From an uncultured Collinsella sp. (lineage in GTDB: Bacteria > Actinomycetota > Coriobacteriia > Coriobacteriales > Coriobacteriaceae), in assembly GCA_934654585.1 (NCBI GenBank), contig CAKUGF010000013.1, positions 1-55,204 of the forward strand: DNA of 55,204 bases, in the 5' to 3' direction. A program made the position numbers and the translations under genes. The notes under the pieces are model-generated. The model saw nothing but the letters and a program-made list of their open reading frames with translations, was not told the origin of the DNA and searched no databases. Shown one piece after another: positions 35,452-43,398 of this stretch; the first letter of the stretch is position 1, and every line of letters starts with the position of its first letter.

Positions 35452-35577
35452 CGCACGAGCGTGGAAATCCGGACGAACGAGAGTGGATTTTCGGACGCCT
35501 GTTGAATGAGGGTGGATAATCTCCCGCTTTTGGCATGAAACTAGGCAGAAAGTGGGAGATTATCCACTCTCATTTTG
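35452..35577 (+). repeat. GAGNGTGGAT-unit hairpin element, copy 2
   Basis: Units GCACGAGCGTGGAAATCCGG, AACGAGAGTGGATTTTCGGA and GAATGAGGGTGGATAATCTC are followed by an arm beginning AAAGTGGGAGATTATCCACT. The terminal hairpin is about 27 bp. Orientation is the same as copy 1, on the other side of the AbiEi-like gene. Confidence 0.72.
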
Positions 35578-35597
35578 TGGGGTACGTGCGCTGGCAT

Positions 35598-36194
35598 TTA
35601 GGCGCTGATGATGTTGGGCAGCGGTAGGTCGTGGGCGTCGGTTGGGACGCGGTCGACGCACTGCTCGTCAAAGGCGATGCCGATGATGTGGCACGATGCC
35701 GAGACCGTGGGCAGGTAGCGGTCATAGCAGCCGCCGCCGTAACCCAGACGTGCGCCGGTGCGATCGAAGGCCACGAGCGGCACAACGATCATGCCGAGTG
35801 CTTCGGCAGGCACGGTGGGGAAGCGGCCGCTGTCGATGTCCTCGGCGGCGAAGGCTTGCGTGGGATGGGCGATAAACGGAGCCGTGCCGACGTCGCCGGC
35901 GGCGACCGCTCTCATACACATGCGCTGGCCGCAAGCCGCGGCGTCAGCTGCCGAGAGCATGCACGGATAGGCCACCTGCCAGCCGCGCCCGTCGGCTTCG
36001 GCGGCAAACGCGGCAGGATCAACCTCGGAACCCATCGCGGCATAGACGGCAACGGTGCGCGGGGCTTCGGGGTTCACGCGCTCCAGCAGCTCAACAAGCC
36101 GCGCACAAACGGTGTCGGACTTCGCCGTTCGCGCATCCAGCTCGATCGCATCGCGCCAGGCAATCGCCGCCCGCCGCAGCTCGGCCTTATCCAT
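35598..36194 (-). CDS. 5-formyltetrahydrofolate cyclo-ligase
   Basis: 198 aa from ATG at 36194 (MDKAELRRAAIAWRDAI); GTG at 36203 is an alternative. Substrate-side residues are in AVYAAMGSEVDPA. The family's ATP-binding signature GYGGGCYDRYL and the preceding VVPLVAFDRTGARL are present. It converts 5-formyl-THF with ATP to 5,10-methenyl-THF in one-carbon metabolism. The ribosome site region overlaps the start of a REP-like repeat (36209-36250), so that repeat is part of the 5' leader. Confidence 0.93.
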   Translation of the reverse strand: MDKAELRRAAIAWRDAIELDARTAKSDTVCARLVELLERVNPEAPRTVAVYAAMGSEVDPAAFAAEADGRGWQVAYPCMLSAADAAACGQRMCMRAVAAGDVGTAPFIAHPTQAFAAEDIDSGRFPTVPAEALGMIVVPLVAFDRTGARLGYGGGCYDRYLPTVSASCHIIGIAFDEQCVDRVPTDAHDLPLPNIISA

Positions 36195-36208
36195 CCCAGC
36201 CACCTTCT

Positions 36209-36250
36209 CCCAAACCTACCAAAAGGGGACAGGTTTATTTTGGCAGGTTT
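36209..36250. repeat. REP-like element (GGGACAGGTTTATTTTGGCA), copy 2
   Basis: Near-identical to 17429-17470: CCAAACCTACCA, then AAAGGGGACAGGTTTATTTT and GGCAGGTTT. Lies directly upstream of the folate cyclo-ligase start. Confidence 0.75.
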
Positions 36251-36281
36251 TATCATGGCAAACGCGAAAGATTCGGCCCAA

Positions 36282-36316
36282 GCCACCACAAAGGTGCCTG
36301 TCCCCTTTGTGGTGGC
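36282..36316. repeat. REP-like hairpin CCACCACAAAGG, copy 1
   Basis: GCCACCACAAAGG and CCTTTGTGGTGGC are perfect 13-bp arms around TGCCTGTCC. Located just beyond the hicB stop; the next copy is just beyond the hicB promoter. Confidence 0.85.
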
Positions 36317-36334
36317 TCCTGCCCGCCTGCGTCG

Positions 36335-36664
36335 TTACAGCGCCGCCGCGATTGCTTCGGCAACAAACTTATTGAGTGATTCGCCCTTCTTTGCGGCTGC
36401 TAGCGCCGCCCTTTTATGGAGTTCGGACCCCGTTCTAACGTTGAATGAACCCTTGAAAGCCCGCTCGGGTTCCTTGCCCTTTTCCGCGCAAAACTCAAGA
36501 TAGTCGTCAACGGCGTCATGGAAGCACTGCTCTACTTCTTCGACTGTAGAGCCCTCGAACACAATTGCGTCCCTAATGCCGGCGACCATGCCTGTTAATA
36601 CATGCTGCTCGGCATCGAACTCGACCGGGGCAAAGTAGCCCTTGTAAGCTAAAACATTACTCAT
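36335..36664 (-). CDS. Orphan HicB-family antitoxin
   Basis: 109 aa from ATG at 36664, behind GGAGGCAACC. The N-terminal HicB partial RNase H fold (YKGYFAPVEFDAEQHVLTG, then GIRDAIVFEGSTVEEVEQCF) is followed by a C-terminal ribbon-helix-helix (FNVRTGSELHKRAALAAAKK, then GESLNKFVAEAIA). HicB normally neutralises the HicA mRNA interferase. No HicA-like ORF is visible on either side. A palindrome in its promoter suggests autoregulation. The gene is bracketed by two copies of the CCACCACAAAGG hairpin. Confidence 0.85.
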   Translation of the reverse strand: MSNVLAYKGYFAPVEFDAEQHVLTGMVAGIRDAIVFEGSTVEEVEQCFHDAVDDYLEFCAEKGKEPERAFKGSFNVRTGSELHKRAALAAAKKGESLNKFVAEAIAAAL

Positions 36665-36703
36665 GGTTGCCTCCGACATCTTTGGTCACCTGTCATGCGT
36701 TAT

Positions 36704-36722
36704 GCAACTACATATTAGTTGC
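36704..36722 (-). promoter_or_regulatory. HicB operator candidate GCAACTA-CATAT-TAGTTGC
   Basis: A perfect 7-bp inverted repeat with a 5-bp spacer lies 40 bp upstream of the hicB ATG in the promoter region. The symmetry suits an RHH dimer of dimers. Function is inferred. Confidence 0.6.
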
Positions 36723-36746
36723 AATTCAGTTTAAATGCGACTATCA

Positions 36747-36785
36747 AAACCACCACAAAGGTGCCTGTCCCCTTTGTGGTGGTTT
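36747..36785. repeat. REP-like hairpin CCACCACAAAGG, copy 2
   Basis: AAACCACCACAAAGG and CCTTTGTGGTGGTTT form perfect 15-bp arms around TGCCTGTCC. It lies upstream of hicB and abuts the palindrome TGTTGCGCAACA (36785-36796) that precedes the next gene. Confidence 0.85.
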
Positions 36786-36796
36786 GTTGCGCAACA
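36785..36796 (+). promoter_or_regulatory. Palindrome TGTTGCGCAACA upstream of the zinc-ribbon/YD-repeat gene
   Basis: Third copy of the 12-bp palindrome, ending 59 bp upstream of ATG 36856. The distance is similar to that at the paralogous zinc-ribbon gene (66 bp). Confidence 0.5.
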
Positions 36797-36855
36797 AGGA
36801 TGGCGATTTTGGGCTTACCTTTGCTGTAGAAGAACCCTGCCGAAAGGAGCCCACC

Positions 36856-38511
36856 ATGTTTTGCCGCTCGTGCGGCACGTCGCTTGTCGATGAAGCCCTA
36901 TTTTGTCCTGTGTGCGGCGCGCCCGTAGCGCCCGACCAGTTCGCGGCCACGCAGCAATCCCAGCCGGCCACGCCCGCTCCCCAGCAATACATGCCCGCGC
37001 AGCAGCCCGCCCCGCGCAAGCGTTCCAAGAAGCCGCTGATCGCGCTTGCCGCGGTGCTTGTCGTGGCGGCGGGCATCGGCGGCGGCGCGCTGTTCTACTT
37101 CACCCAGATTGCAACCACGCCCATCGACGAAAAGACCTTTCCGGACAGCGGCATGCGCGCGCTCGTTTCGACCAGGTACGACACCAACGGCGACGGCCGC
37201 ATCTCGCGCGATGAGTCCAAGGCGGTGACGTCGGTCGAGCTGGACGGTGTCGCGTCGACGCAGGGCCTGGGAAAGGCGTTTCCCAACGTTACCAGTGTGG
37301 AATCTGGCGGGGACAAGCTTGTCAACCTGGACCTCTCGGGCTGCGGCGACCTTAAGACGGTCGACCTCGACTCGGCGAGCAACGTCACCGTCGTTAACCT
37401 GGACGGCTGCGACAACATCGAGAAGCTCGACCTCAAAAACGCCGAAGCCCTCAAAAGCGTCGATCTCTCAGGTAAAAAGAAGCTCGCAACGTTGGCGCTG
37501 CCACAGGACACGAAGGTCAGCGGCATCAAGGACACGCAGCTCGAGGAGCTGTGGCTGCCGGTGTACTACGAAGGCACCGACGAGGACGGCGTGCACGGCA
37601 GCACGTACGAGATTGAGCGCGACGAAAACGGCTACGTCACGGGGTATACGAGCAGCCTCAAGCAAGGCGGCGGCATGAGCTACGCCGTTGAGCACGACGA
37701 GGCGCATCGTATTTCGGAGATCGCGGAACTCCTCTCGGGCGAGTACGAGGAGGAAAACATGTTCACGTACGACTCCGACGGCAACCTGACGCGTATCGAT
37801 TGCGATGCCGCCATTGGCGACGCGTCGACCTCCACGGTGTTCACGTATGACTCGGATGGAAACTTGGTCAACAAGACGACCAATGCGGGCTACGGCGAGA
37901 GCGCGAGCACGTACGTTTACGAGGGCGGTAACCTGGTGTCCGACACCGAGACCGGTCCGGGCAATCCTCGTACGGTCGTCTATTCGTACGGATATGACAG
38001 AGGCCGCGTGACGTCCTTTACGACGGACTGCCAGGGTGACACCGTGGGCACGAGATGGACGCTGACGCTGAATTACGAGTACGACAAGGAGGGTAATATT
38101 ACGCGCATCTCACCCGTGGCCTATGACACACACGGCAACGATTACGGTTCTCTGAGTTCGTTTTCCACGGTTAATTACTCGTATAGTGGCGGCAAGCTCG
38201 ACCGGATCGATTCCACGCGCGACGGGCATGCGGAGTTCTATTACGACGAGCACGGCAATCTGACGGCGGTCGACGAGTACGCCGATGGTGATTCGGATAA
38301 CGAGTTTGAGTTTGAGCACGAGGTCGAGTACCAGCGTTACTTCTGCAATAAGAGCGAGAAGAACAAGCCGGAGGAGTGGATTCGTCTGGATTCGAAGTAC
38401 GACGTCTGCAACGGCAGCTGGGTCAACACGTCTTCGTCCCGCAAAGAGCGCTTCGTGAGCCTGTATCGACTCGACCCTCTAAAGGCGACGCTCGATCCCT
38501 TCCACAAGTAA
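36856..38511 (+). CDS. Zinc-ribbon membrane protein with LRR-like and YD-repeat-like outer domain
   Basis: 551 aa from ATG 36856 behind CGAAAGGAG. The zinc ribbon (MFCRSCGTSLVDEALFCPVC) precedes a Pro/Gln linker and a transmembrane helix (LIALAAVLVVAAGIGGGALF, about 57-76). The outer part has an EF-hand/dockerin-like loop DTNGDGRISRDE (about 107-118) and an LRR-like segment (LSGCGDLKTVDLDSASNVTV, about 155-205). Repeated YD motifs follow (YDSDGNLTRID, YDSDGNLVNKT, YDEHGNLTAVD), as in Rhs-type proteins. Probably a surface protein; the N-terminal design is shared with the gene at 9881. Confidence 0.75.
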   Translation: MFCRSCGTSLVDEALFCPVCGAPVAPDQFAATQQSQPATPAPQQYMPAQQPAPRKRSKKPLIALAAVLVVAAGIGGGALFYFTQIATTPIDEKTFPDSGMRALVSTRYDTNGDGRISRDESKAVTSVELDGVASTQGLGKAFPNVTSVESGGDKLVNLDLSGCGDLKTVDLDSASNVTVVNLDGCDNIEKLDLKNAEALKSVDLSGKKKLATLALPQDTKVSGIKDTQLEELWLPVYYEGTDEDGVHGSTYEIERDENGYVTGYTSSLKQGGGMSYAVEHDEAHRISEIAELLSGEYEEENMFTYDSDGNLTRIDCDAAIGDASTSTVFTYDSDGNLVNKTTNAGYGESASTYVYEGGNLVSDTETGPGNPRTVVYSYGYDRGRVTSFTTDCQGDTVGTRWTLTLNYEYDKEGNITRISPVAYDTHGNDYGSLSSFSTVNYSYSGGKLDRIDSTRDGHAEFYYDEHGNLTAVDEYADGDSDNEFEFEHEVEYQRYFCNKSEKNKPEEWIRLDSKYDVCNGSWVNTSSSRKERFVSLYRLDPLKATLDPFHK

Positions 38512-38521
38512 CGCCCGACCC

Positions 38522-38562
38522 AAACCACCACAAAGGTGCCTGTCCCCTTTGTGGTGGTTTTT
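38522..38562 (+). terminator. REP-like hairpin CCACCACAAAGG, copy 3, acting as terminator
   Basis: AAACCACCACAAAGG and CCTTTGTGGTGGTTT arms are followed by TT, 11 nt after the stop of the zinc-ribbon/YD gene. Confidence 0.85.
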
Positions 38563-38585
38563 GCTGGGGGGCGGGCGTCTGTGGT

Positions 38586-38652
38586 GGTTTGTCTCGATCT
38601 GTAACATCTGGAGCTGATATTGCCGTCTAGATGTTACAGATCGAGACAAACC
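38586..38652. repeat. 24-bp perfect inverted repeat between convergent genes
   Basis: 38586-38609 and 38629-38652 are perfect reverse complements (GTTTGTCTCGATCTGTAACA on the left), with a 19-bp spacer and no T tract. It is a smaller relative in design of the long palindromes at 3540 and 31629. Confidence 0.78.
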
Positions 38653-38689
38653 GCCGCGGTGGGCTGCGCCGCCCCGCCCAGGCCGCAGA

Positions 38690-38732
38690 AAAAAGGTAGA
38701 TTTTCGGGCATGTCCCAAAAATCTACCTTTTT
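38690..38732 (-). terminator. Terminator of the M16C peptidase gene
   Basis: AAAAGGTAGATTTT pairs with AAAATCTACCTTTT, with GGG/CCC further inside. It lies 4 bp after the peptidase stop on the minus strand and is followed by a T tract on that strand. Confidence 0.8.
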
Positions 38733-38735
38733 GAG

Positions 38736-41700
38736 TTAGGCCAGCAGGTCAACTACGTTAAAGCCGGCGTTGCTTTTGGCGATGACTTCGCGGCCGCCAA
38801 AGACGCAGGTGGGCGACTTGGCTGCGATGCGCGTTACGTCGGCGCCCAGCGAACGCAGCTCCTCGGGCGTGGCAGCGAGCATCTGGGCGCGACGCTCCTC
38901 GCGCGCGTGCGGGTCGAGCCCGGCCAGGTAGGTCGTGTTGCGGCGCTTGGTAAGGGCGTATGGCTTCACCGGCGCGTCCATGCCGCTCACGCAGCTCACG
39001 ATAAAGCCCTCGAAGGCGGCCTCGTCGGGTTCAAAACTGCCGAGCCATGCACCGGCGCGCTCAACGCGCTCAATCGAGGGGTCGATTGCCGGGTCACGGT
39101 AGGTGTAGAACGCCGTCTGGCGCTCGCCGGCCGCGCGGAATCCGCAGCCGTACGCACCGCCCTTCACGCGGATCTCGTTCCACAGATAGTCGTAGGAGAG
39201 TGCGTTGGCAGCCACGGCCCAAGCGCCCGTCACGTCAATGCCCAGACGACGCGGATCGCAGGCGCGCGCGGCAAAGCAGATGTCGCTGGGGATAACAAAG
39301 GCCTCGTGGCGGTCGCACGGCGCCGGCACCACGAGTGCGTCGCGGCCAGCGCCAGCACTAGTACCCAGCCCCAAGTCACCCGCAGCATCCCAGTACGCAT
39401 CGAAGTCCTCATCGCTGCCGGTAAAGCTCGCCATGCAGCCATCGGCCACAAAGATGCGCTCCGCCAGCTCGGCAAGTTTGGCGCGCAGCCCGTCCAGGCG
39501 CTCGTCAAAGTGCTCGAGCAGGTCGCGTAGGAACAGGTAGAAGTCCACGCCCGAGAGCTGCTCGCGCACCACGGCCGAAGGCGAGCTGTAGCTCATCGCG
39601 CGGCCCAGCGCCGCCGAGTGGCCGTTGTTGATGAAGCCCTGTTCAAGCCCAATGCGAACCTGCGTGAGCACGTCGCGCACGCGGTCCGCGTCGGCGTCCG
39701 CCAAAAGCGTGCTCGACCACACCTCGCGCGGCAGGCTCGCCAGCGCATCGATCTTCTCGGACAGCGCGCCGGCGCTCACCAGCAGGTAGGGGCGCACGCC
39801 GTCCACGTCGGGCTGCGTCATGACCTCGGTCGTAAAGCTCAAAAAGCCCAGCTTGCCGGCGAGCAGGTTGTCGAGTTCCTCGGCTGAGTGCTCGCTCGTG
39901 GGCAGCTGCTTAAGCAGGCGACAGAGTAGCGTCACGTAGGGCAGGTCCTCAAACGAGACGCAGCTCAGGTCGAAATACTGCATGGCATAGGCCAAGCGGT
40001 TGGTGGGGATGCCGTGGCGCAGGCAGGGGATAGGCGCGGTCGTGTCCACGACCAGCGGCGGCTCGGGGCGCGCTTCGCCAATGTCGGACACGCGCAGGCG
40101 CGGCAGCGTGGCCTTGGCCTCGGGCGTGTCCTCGGCCTCCTGTGCAGCGCGCAGCGCGGCCGTGCGCTCGACCACGTCGGCCAGCTCGGCATCGGTCATG
40201 GCGTCGCGCTTGGCAGCAAGTTCCGCAGCCTCGGTGCTCTCCGCACCCTCGGCGGTGTCCACCGGCACCAGCTCGACGAGTGCCATGTGGTCGTTCTCCA
40301 GCACCAGCTCGCGCAGCAGGTCCTCAAAGTAGGAGCCGTCCAGCTCGCCGCGCAGCTCCTCGTACACCGGACCGTACTTGAGCGCCAGCGTCGCGGCGTC
40401 GTCATCGTAGAGCCACGTGCTCAGCGCGTCGCACGCAATGGCCACGCCGTCGGCGATACCGTAGTCGCGCTGGCGCAGGTCGTACTCGTTGCTGCTGATG
40501 ATGGCCTCCAGGCGCTCGCGCGGAACGCCGTGCTCACACAGGTCGCGGCAGGCGTCCTGGAAAGTGCGGCGCAGCTCGCGCGCCACGCCGGGTTGCGCGT
40601 TTTGCAGCATGATGAGCTCGTAGGGCTGCAGGTACTCGGCCGCGGTGTAGCTCACCACGTTGCCGCCCAGGCCTGCTGCCAGAATAGCCTTCTTGACCGG
40701 CGCCTCGTTGGAGCCCAGCAGCGCCTCGAACAGGATATCCGCCGCGATCGTGCGCTTGCGGTCGAGCGCGTTTCCCAGCACCAGGCCCAGGCCCACCAGG
40801 GCATTCTCGGGCGTGGTGGCCATCTCGACGCGCTCATACTCGCAGGTCACAGGCGCCTGCACATCCAGCGGGTTGGGCGCCAGCACAGACGGATCCTCGC
40901 CAGCGGCAACGGCGGCGTCCATGCGGCGGCTCGCGGCGCTCGACTGCGACAGATAGCGCTCGTCCAAAAACGCCAGCGCGCGGTCCACATCCATATCGCC
41001 GTAGAGCGTTATATAAGAGTTGGAAGGATTGTAATGACGCGCGTGCGTGTCCAGGAACTGCTCGTAGGTGAGCGCCGGAATCGCGCGCGGGTCGCCGCCG
41101 CTCTCGTGCGCGTAGGCGGTATCGGGATAGAGCGCGGCGTTGACGGCGTCGTCCAGCACGCTCATGGGATCGGACAGCGCGCCCTTCATCTCGTTGAACA
41201 CAACGCCGTTGTAGCGCAGCGTGCCCGCGCGCAGGTCCTGGGGGCAGGCGTCGTCGGCGTCGCCCTCGCAGCCCTCACCCTCCGGCAGGTCCAGCTCGTA
41301 GTGCCAGCCCTCCTGCTCAAAAATGGTGGGCTTGGTGTAGATGGCCGGGTTGAACACCGCGTCCAGGTACACATCCATCAGGTTGTACAGATCCTGCTCG
41401 TTGGTGGTGGCAACGGGGTAGATGGTCTTGTCGGGGTAGGTCATGGCGTTGAGGAACGTCTGCATGGAGCTCTTGATTAGGTCGACGAACGGCTCCTTGA
41501 CGGGGAACTTGGCCGACCCACACAGCACCGAGTGCTCAAGAATATGGAACACGCCGGTGGAATCGGCCGGCGGCGTCTTAAAGCCAATGGCGAAGGCCTT
41601 GTTCTCGTCGTCGCATGCCAGGTACAGCAGGCGGGCGCCCGAGGCGGTGTGGCGCAGCACGTAGGCGTCCGAGTCGAGCTCGGGCACGGACTCGCAGCGC

Positions 41701-41783
41701 TCGACGGCAAAGCCGTGGCAGGTGGTGCCGGGGACCAGCAGCGCGGCGGCGGCAGCGCGCGGATCGGTTGAGGTAGTGGACAT
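38736..41783 (-). CDS. M16C-family zinc metallopeptidase (presequence-protease/insulinase-like)
   Basis: 1015 aa from ATG at 41783, with AAAGGAG upstream on the minus strand; longer in-frame extensions lack a ribosome site. The inverted zinc motif HxxEH is in VFHILEHSVLCGS (H80, E83, H84). Four M16-type modules fit the length, as in PreP and bacterial homologues. It degrades peptides inside a closed chamber. No signal peptide is present, so it is probably cytoplasmic. Monocistronic, with its own terminator. Confidence 0.92.
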   Translation of the reverse strand: MSTTSTDPRAAAAALLVPGTTCHGFAVERCESVPELDSDAYVLRHTASGARLLYLACDDENKAFAIGFKTPPADSTGVFHILEHSVLCGSAKFPVKEPFVDLIKSSMQTFLNAMTYPDKTIYPVATTNEQDLYNLMDVYLDAVFNPAIYTKPTIFEQEGWHYELDLPEGEGCEGDADDACPQDLRAGTLRYNGVVFNEMKGALSDPMSVLDDAVNAALYPDTAYAHESGGDPRAIPALTYEQFLDTHARHYNPSNSYITLYGDMDVDRALAFLDERYLSQSSAASRRMDAAVAAGEDPSVLAPNPLDVQAPVTCEYERVEMATTPENALVGLGLVLGNALDRKRTIAADILFEALLGSNEAPVKKAILAAGLGGNVVSYTAAEYLQPYELIMLQNAQPGVARELRRTFQDACRDLCEHGVPRERLEAIISSNEYDLRQRDYGIADGVAIACDALSTWLYDDDAATLALKYGPVYEELRGELDGSYFEDLLRELVLENDHMALVELVPVDTAEGAESTEAAELAAKRDAMTDAELADVVERTAALRAAQEAEDTPEAKATLPRLRVSDIGEARPEPPLVVDTTAPIPCLRHGIPTNRLAYAMQYFDLSCVSFEDLPYVTLLCRLLKQLPTSEHSAEELDNLLAGKLGFLSFTTEVMTQPDVDGVRPYLLVSAGALSEKIDALASLPREVWSSTLLADADADRVRDVLTQVRIGLEQGFINNGHSAALGRAMSYSSPSAVVREQLSGVDFYLFLRDLLEHFDERLDGLRAKLAELAERIFVADGCMASFTGSDEDFDAYWDAAGDLGLGTSAGAGRDALVVPAPCDRHEAFVIPSDICFAARACDPRRLGIDVTGAWAVAANALSYDYLWNEIRVKGGAYGCGFRAAGERQTAFYTYRDPAIDPSIERVERAGAWLGSFEPDEAAFEGFIVSCVSGMDAPVKPYALTKRRNTTYLAGLDPHAREERRAQMLAATPEELRSLGADVTRIAAKSPTCVFGGREVIAKSNAGFNVVDLLA

Positions 41784-42063
41784 ACGCAGTCTCCTTTGAC
41801 GCCCCAACGGGGGCGAATCGAGTCGAATCCCCGAGAGTATACCCATATGGAGCGCCCGGCCTGCGACGAACTGGCGATGATATGGGTGGACTGGCCTGGA
41901 TAGGTTGATAACGCATGCTGCGGGTAGCCGCTGCACCCCGCTAAAGTGAAATAACACCCCGTTTACCGAATCATTTAGGAAATATATGGACCCCTAAAAA
42001 GTTCTAATACAATATAAGTCATCTATCTATAAGCCGCTGATTCCTTGCAAAGGTATGGTTGAT

Positions 42064-42768
42064 ATGGTTGAAGCAAACAGCGTTATCCCCCTGTACAAGC
42101 AAATCGTTCGCGCGCTTTCTGATCAGATTGCCAACGGCACGTACCGACCGGGAGACAAACTTCCGACTGAGACGGAGCTCATTGAGCAATTCGGTGTCAG
42201 TCGAATCACCGTCCGTTCCGCAATCAAAGAAATGGAAGATGCCGGCCTCGTAGAGCGAGCCCGCGGCAAGGGCACCTTCGTTTCGTCGGATACGCAGATG
42301 TATGCCGCAGACGACCGCGAGAGCTTTACCCACTCGTGCCAGCTCGCGGGAAAACAGGCCTCGACCAGAGTGCTCGAAATGGGCTGGGACTTCCCAAGCC
42401 TGCGAGACGCAAAGTTCCTTGGTGTCGACGATGCCCAGAAGGTGCTGCGCAGTCGTCGTCTGCGTCTTGTGGACGGTAAGCCCACGATGCTCGAGACCAA
42501 CAGCTATTCCGATGCGCTCTCCTTTTTGGAGCATGAGCCCCTGGACGATTCGCTCATGGCGGTGCTCGATCGCCACGGGATCAAAATGGGTCCCAACACG
42601 CGTACGCTCGAGGTTTGCTATGCGAGCGAGATCGAGGCGGCATACCTTAACGTGGAGCTGGACTCCTCGCTGCTCCTGTTTGTCGACAGGCGCTATGCGC
42701 CAAGCGGCGAGCCACTCTTTATCTCCCGACAGGTGTACTGCACCGAGCGACTGAAGTTCTATCTGTAA
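42064..42768 (+). CDS. GntR/HutC-family regulator heading the PTS-2 cluster
   Basis: 234 aa from ATG 42064, ten nt after CAAAGG; ATG 42055 is too close to that site. The HTH is PLYKQIVRALSDQIANGTY and LPTETELIEQFGVSRITVRS, with RGKGTFVSS before the UTRA domain (about 80-234). It is 150 bp upstream of the PTS-2 IIA gene and is likely its repressor, with a sugar-amine phosphate as the probable inducer (inference). The 280 bp before it are A/T-rich and hold the divergent promoters of this gene and the M16C gene. Confidence 0.9.
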   Translation: MVEANSVIPLYKQIVRALSDQIANGTYRPGDKLPTETELIEQFGVSRITVRSAIKEMEDAGLVERARGKGTFVSSDTQMYAADDRESFTHSCQLAGKQASTRVLEMGWDFPSLRDAKFLGVDDAQKVLRSRRLRLVDGKPTMLETNSYSDALSFLEHEPLDDSLMAVLDRHGIKMGPNTRTLEVCYASEIEAAYLNVELDSSLLLFVDRRYAPSGEPLFISRQVYCTERLKFYL

Positions 42769-42877
42769 GTAAGGACGGCCGTTCCGTAAAAGGAGCGGCC
42801 GTTTTACCGAATAATTGTTACCGTTCGCGGAAATCGTAATTTGCCACGCCATGGGGGAGAAAACGCTTATATACTTT

Positions 42878-42907
42878 GTTATGACAATATAGTACGTCTT
42901 ATTGATA
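42878..42907 (+). promoter_or_regulatory. Operator candidate upstream of PTS-2 IIA
   Basis: GTTATGACAATATAGTACGT carries a GTTAT half-site near a TATAGT -10-like word, 11 bp upstream of ATG 42918. It resembles the half-sites at 20818, 26517 and 44001. Confidence 0.4.
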
Positions 42908-42917
42908 TTGGAGAACT

Positions 42918-43337
42918 ATGAATAAGATATTGCTAGCGAGTCATGGCTATCTCGCCCAAGGTATGAAAAGCTCTCTCGAGATCCTGATGGGCACTAACGA
43001 CCGAATCGAGTGTCTGTGCGCCTATGTCGATGACGACACGAGGGATGTCGCAGCGCTTATCGATGCCTGGATGGAGTCGAAGGATCCGGCCGACACGTGG
43101 TTTGTCGTAGCCGACATCTTTGGCGGTTCCGTAAACAACGAGTTCATCCAGAGGCAGGTCGCCGGATCGTTTACGTTGATCGCCGGAATGAACTTGCCGC
43201 TGCTGGTAGAAATGGTCACGCAGCTGGACACCCTCGACGAGGACAAAGCCAAGGCGGCGGTCGAGGGATCGCGTTCGTTTATCCAGCTATGCGAGGCGGC
43301 GGATATGCTCGCCGATGTCGAAGAAGAAGAGTTCTAG
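42918..43337 (+). CDS. PTS mannose-family IIA (PTS-2)
   Basis: 139 aa from ATG 42918 behind TTGGAGAAC. The phospho-acceptor His9 is in ILLASHGYLAQGM. WFVVADIFGGSVNNEFIQRQ and LIAGMNLPLLVEM are typical EIIA-Man segments. Unlike PTS-1, IIA is not fused to IIB here. It accepts phosphate from HPr, which is not encoded in the window. Confidence 0.92.
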   Translation: MNKILLASHGYLAQGMKSSLEILMGTNDRIECLCAYVDDDTRDVAALIDAWMESKDPADTWFVVADIFGGSVNNEFIQRQVAGSFTLIAGMNLPLLVEMVTQLDTLDEDKAKAAVEGSRSFIQLCEAADMLADVEEEEF

Positions 43338-43398
43338 CTCGAGCTTCAACGAAAAATTCAACCCTGTCATTTTTTTATTACGTGCGGAGATGATTGCG

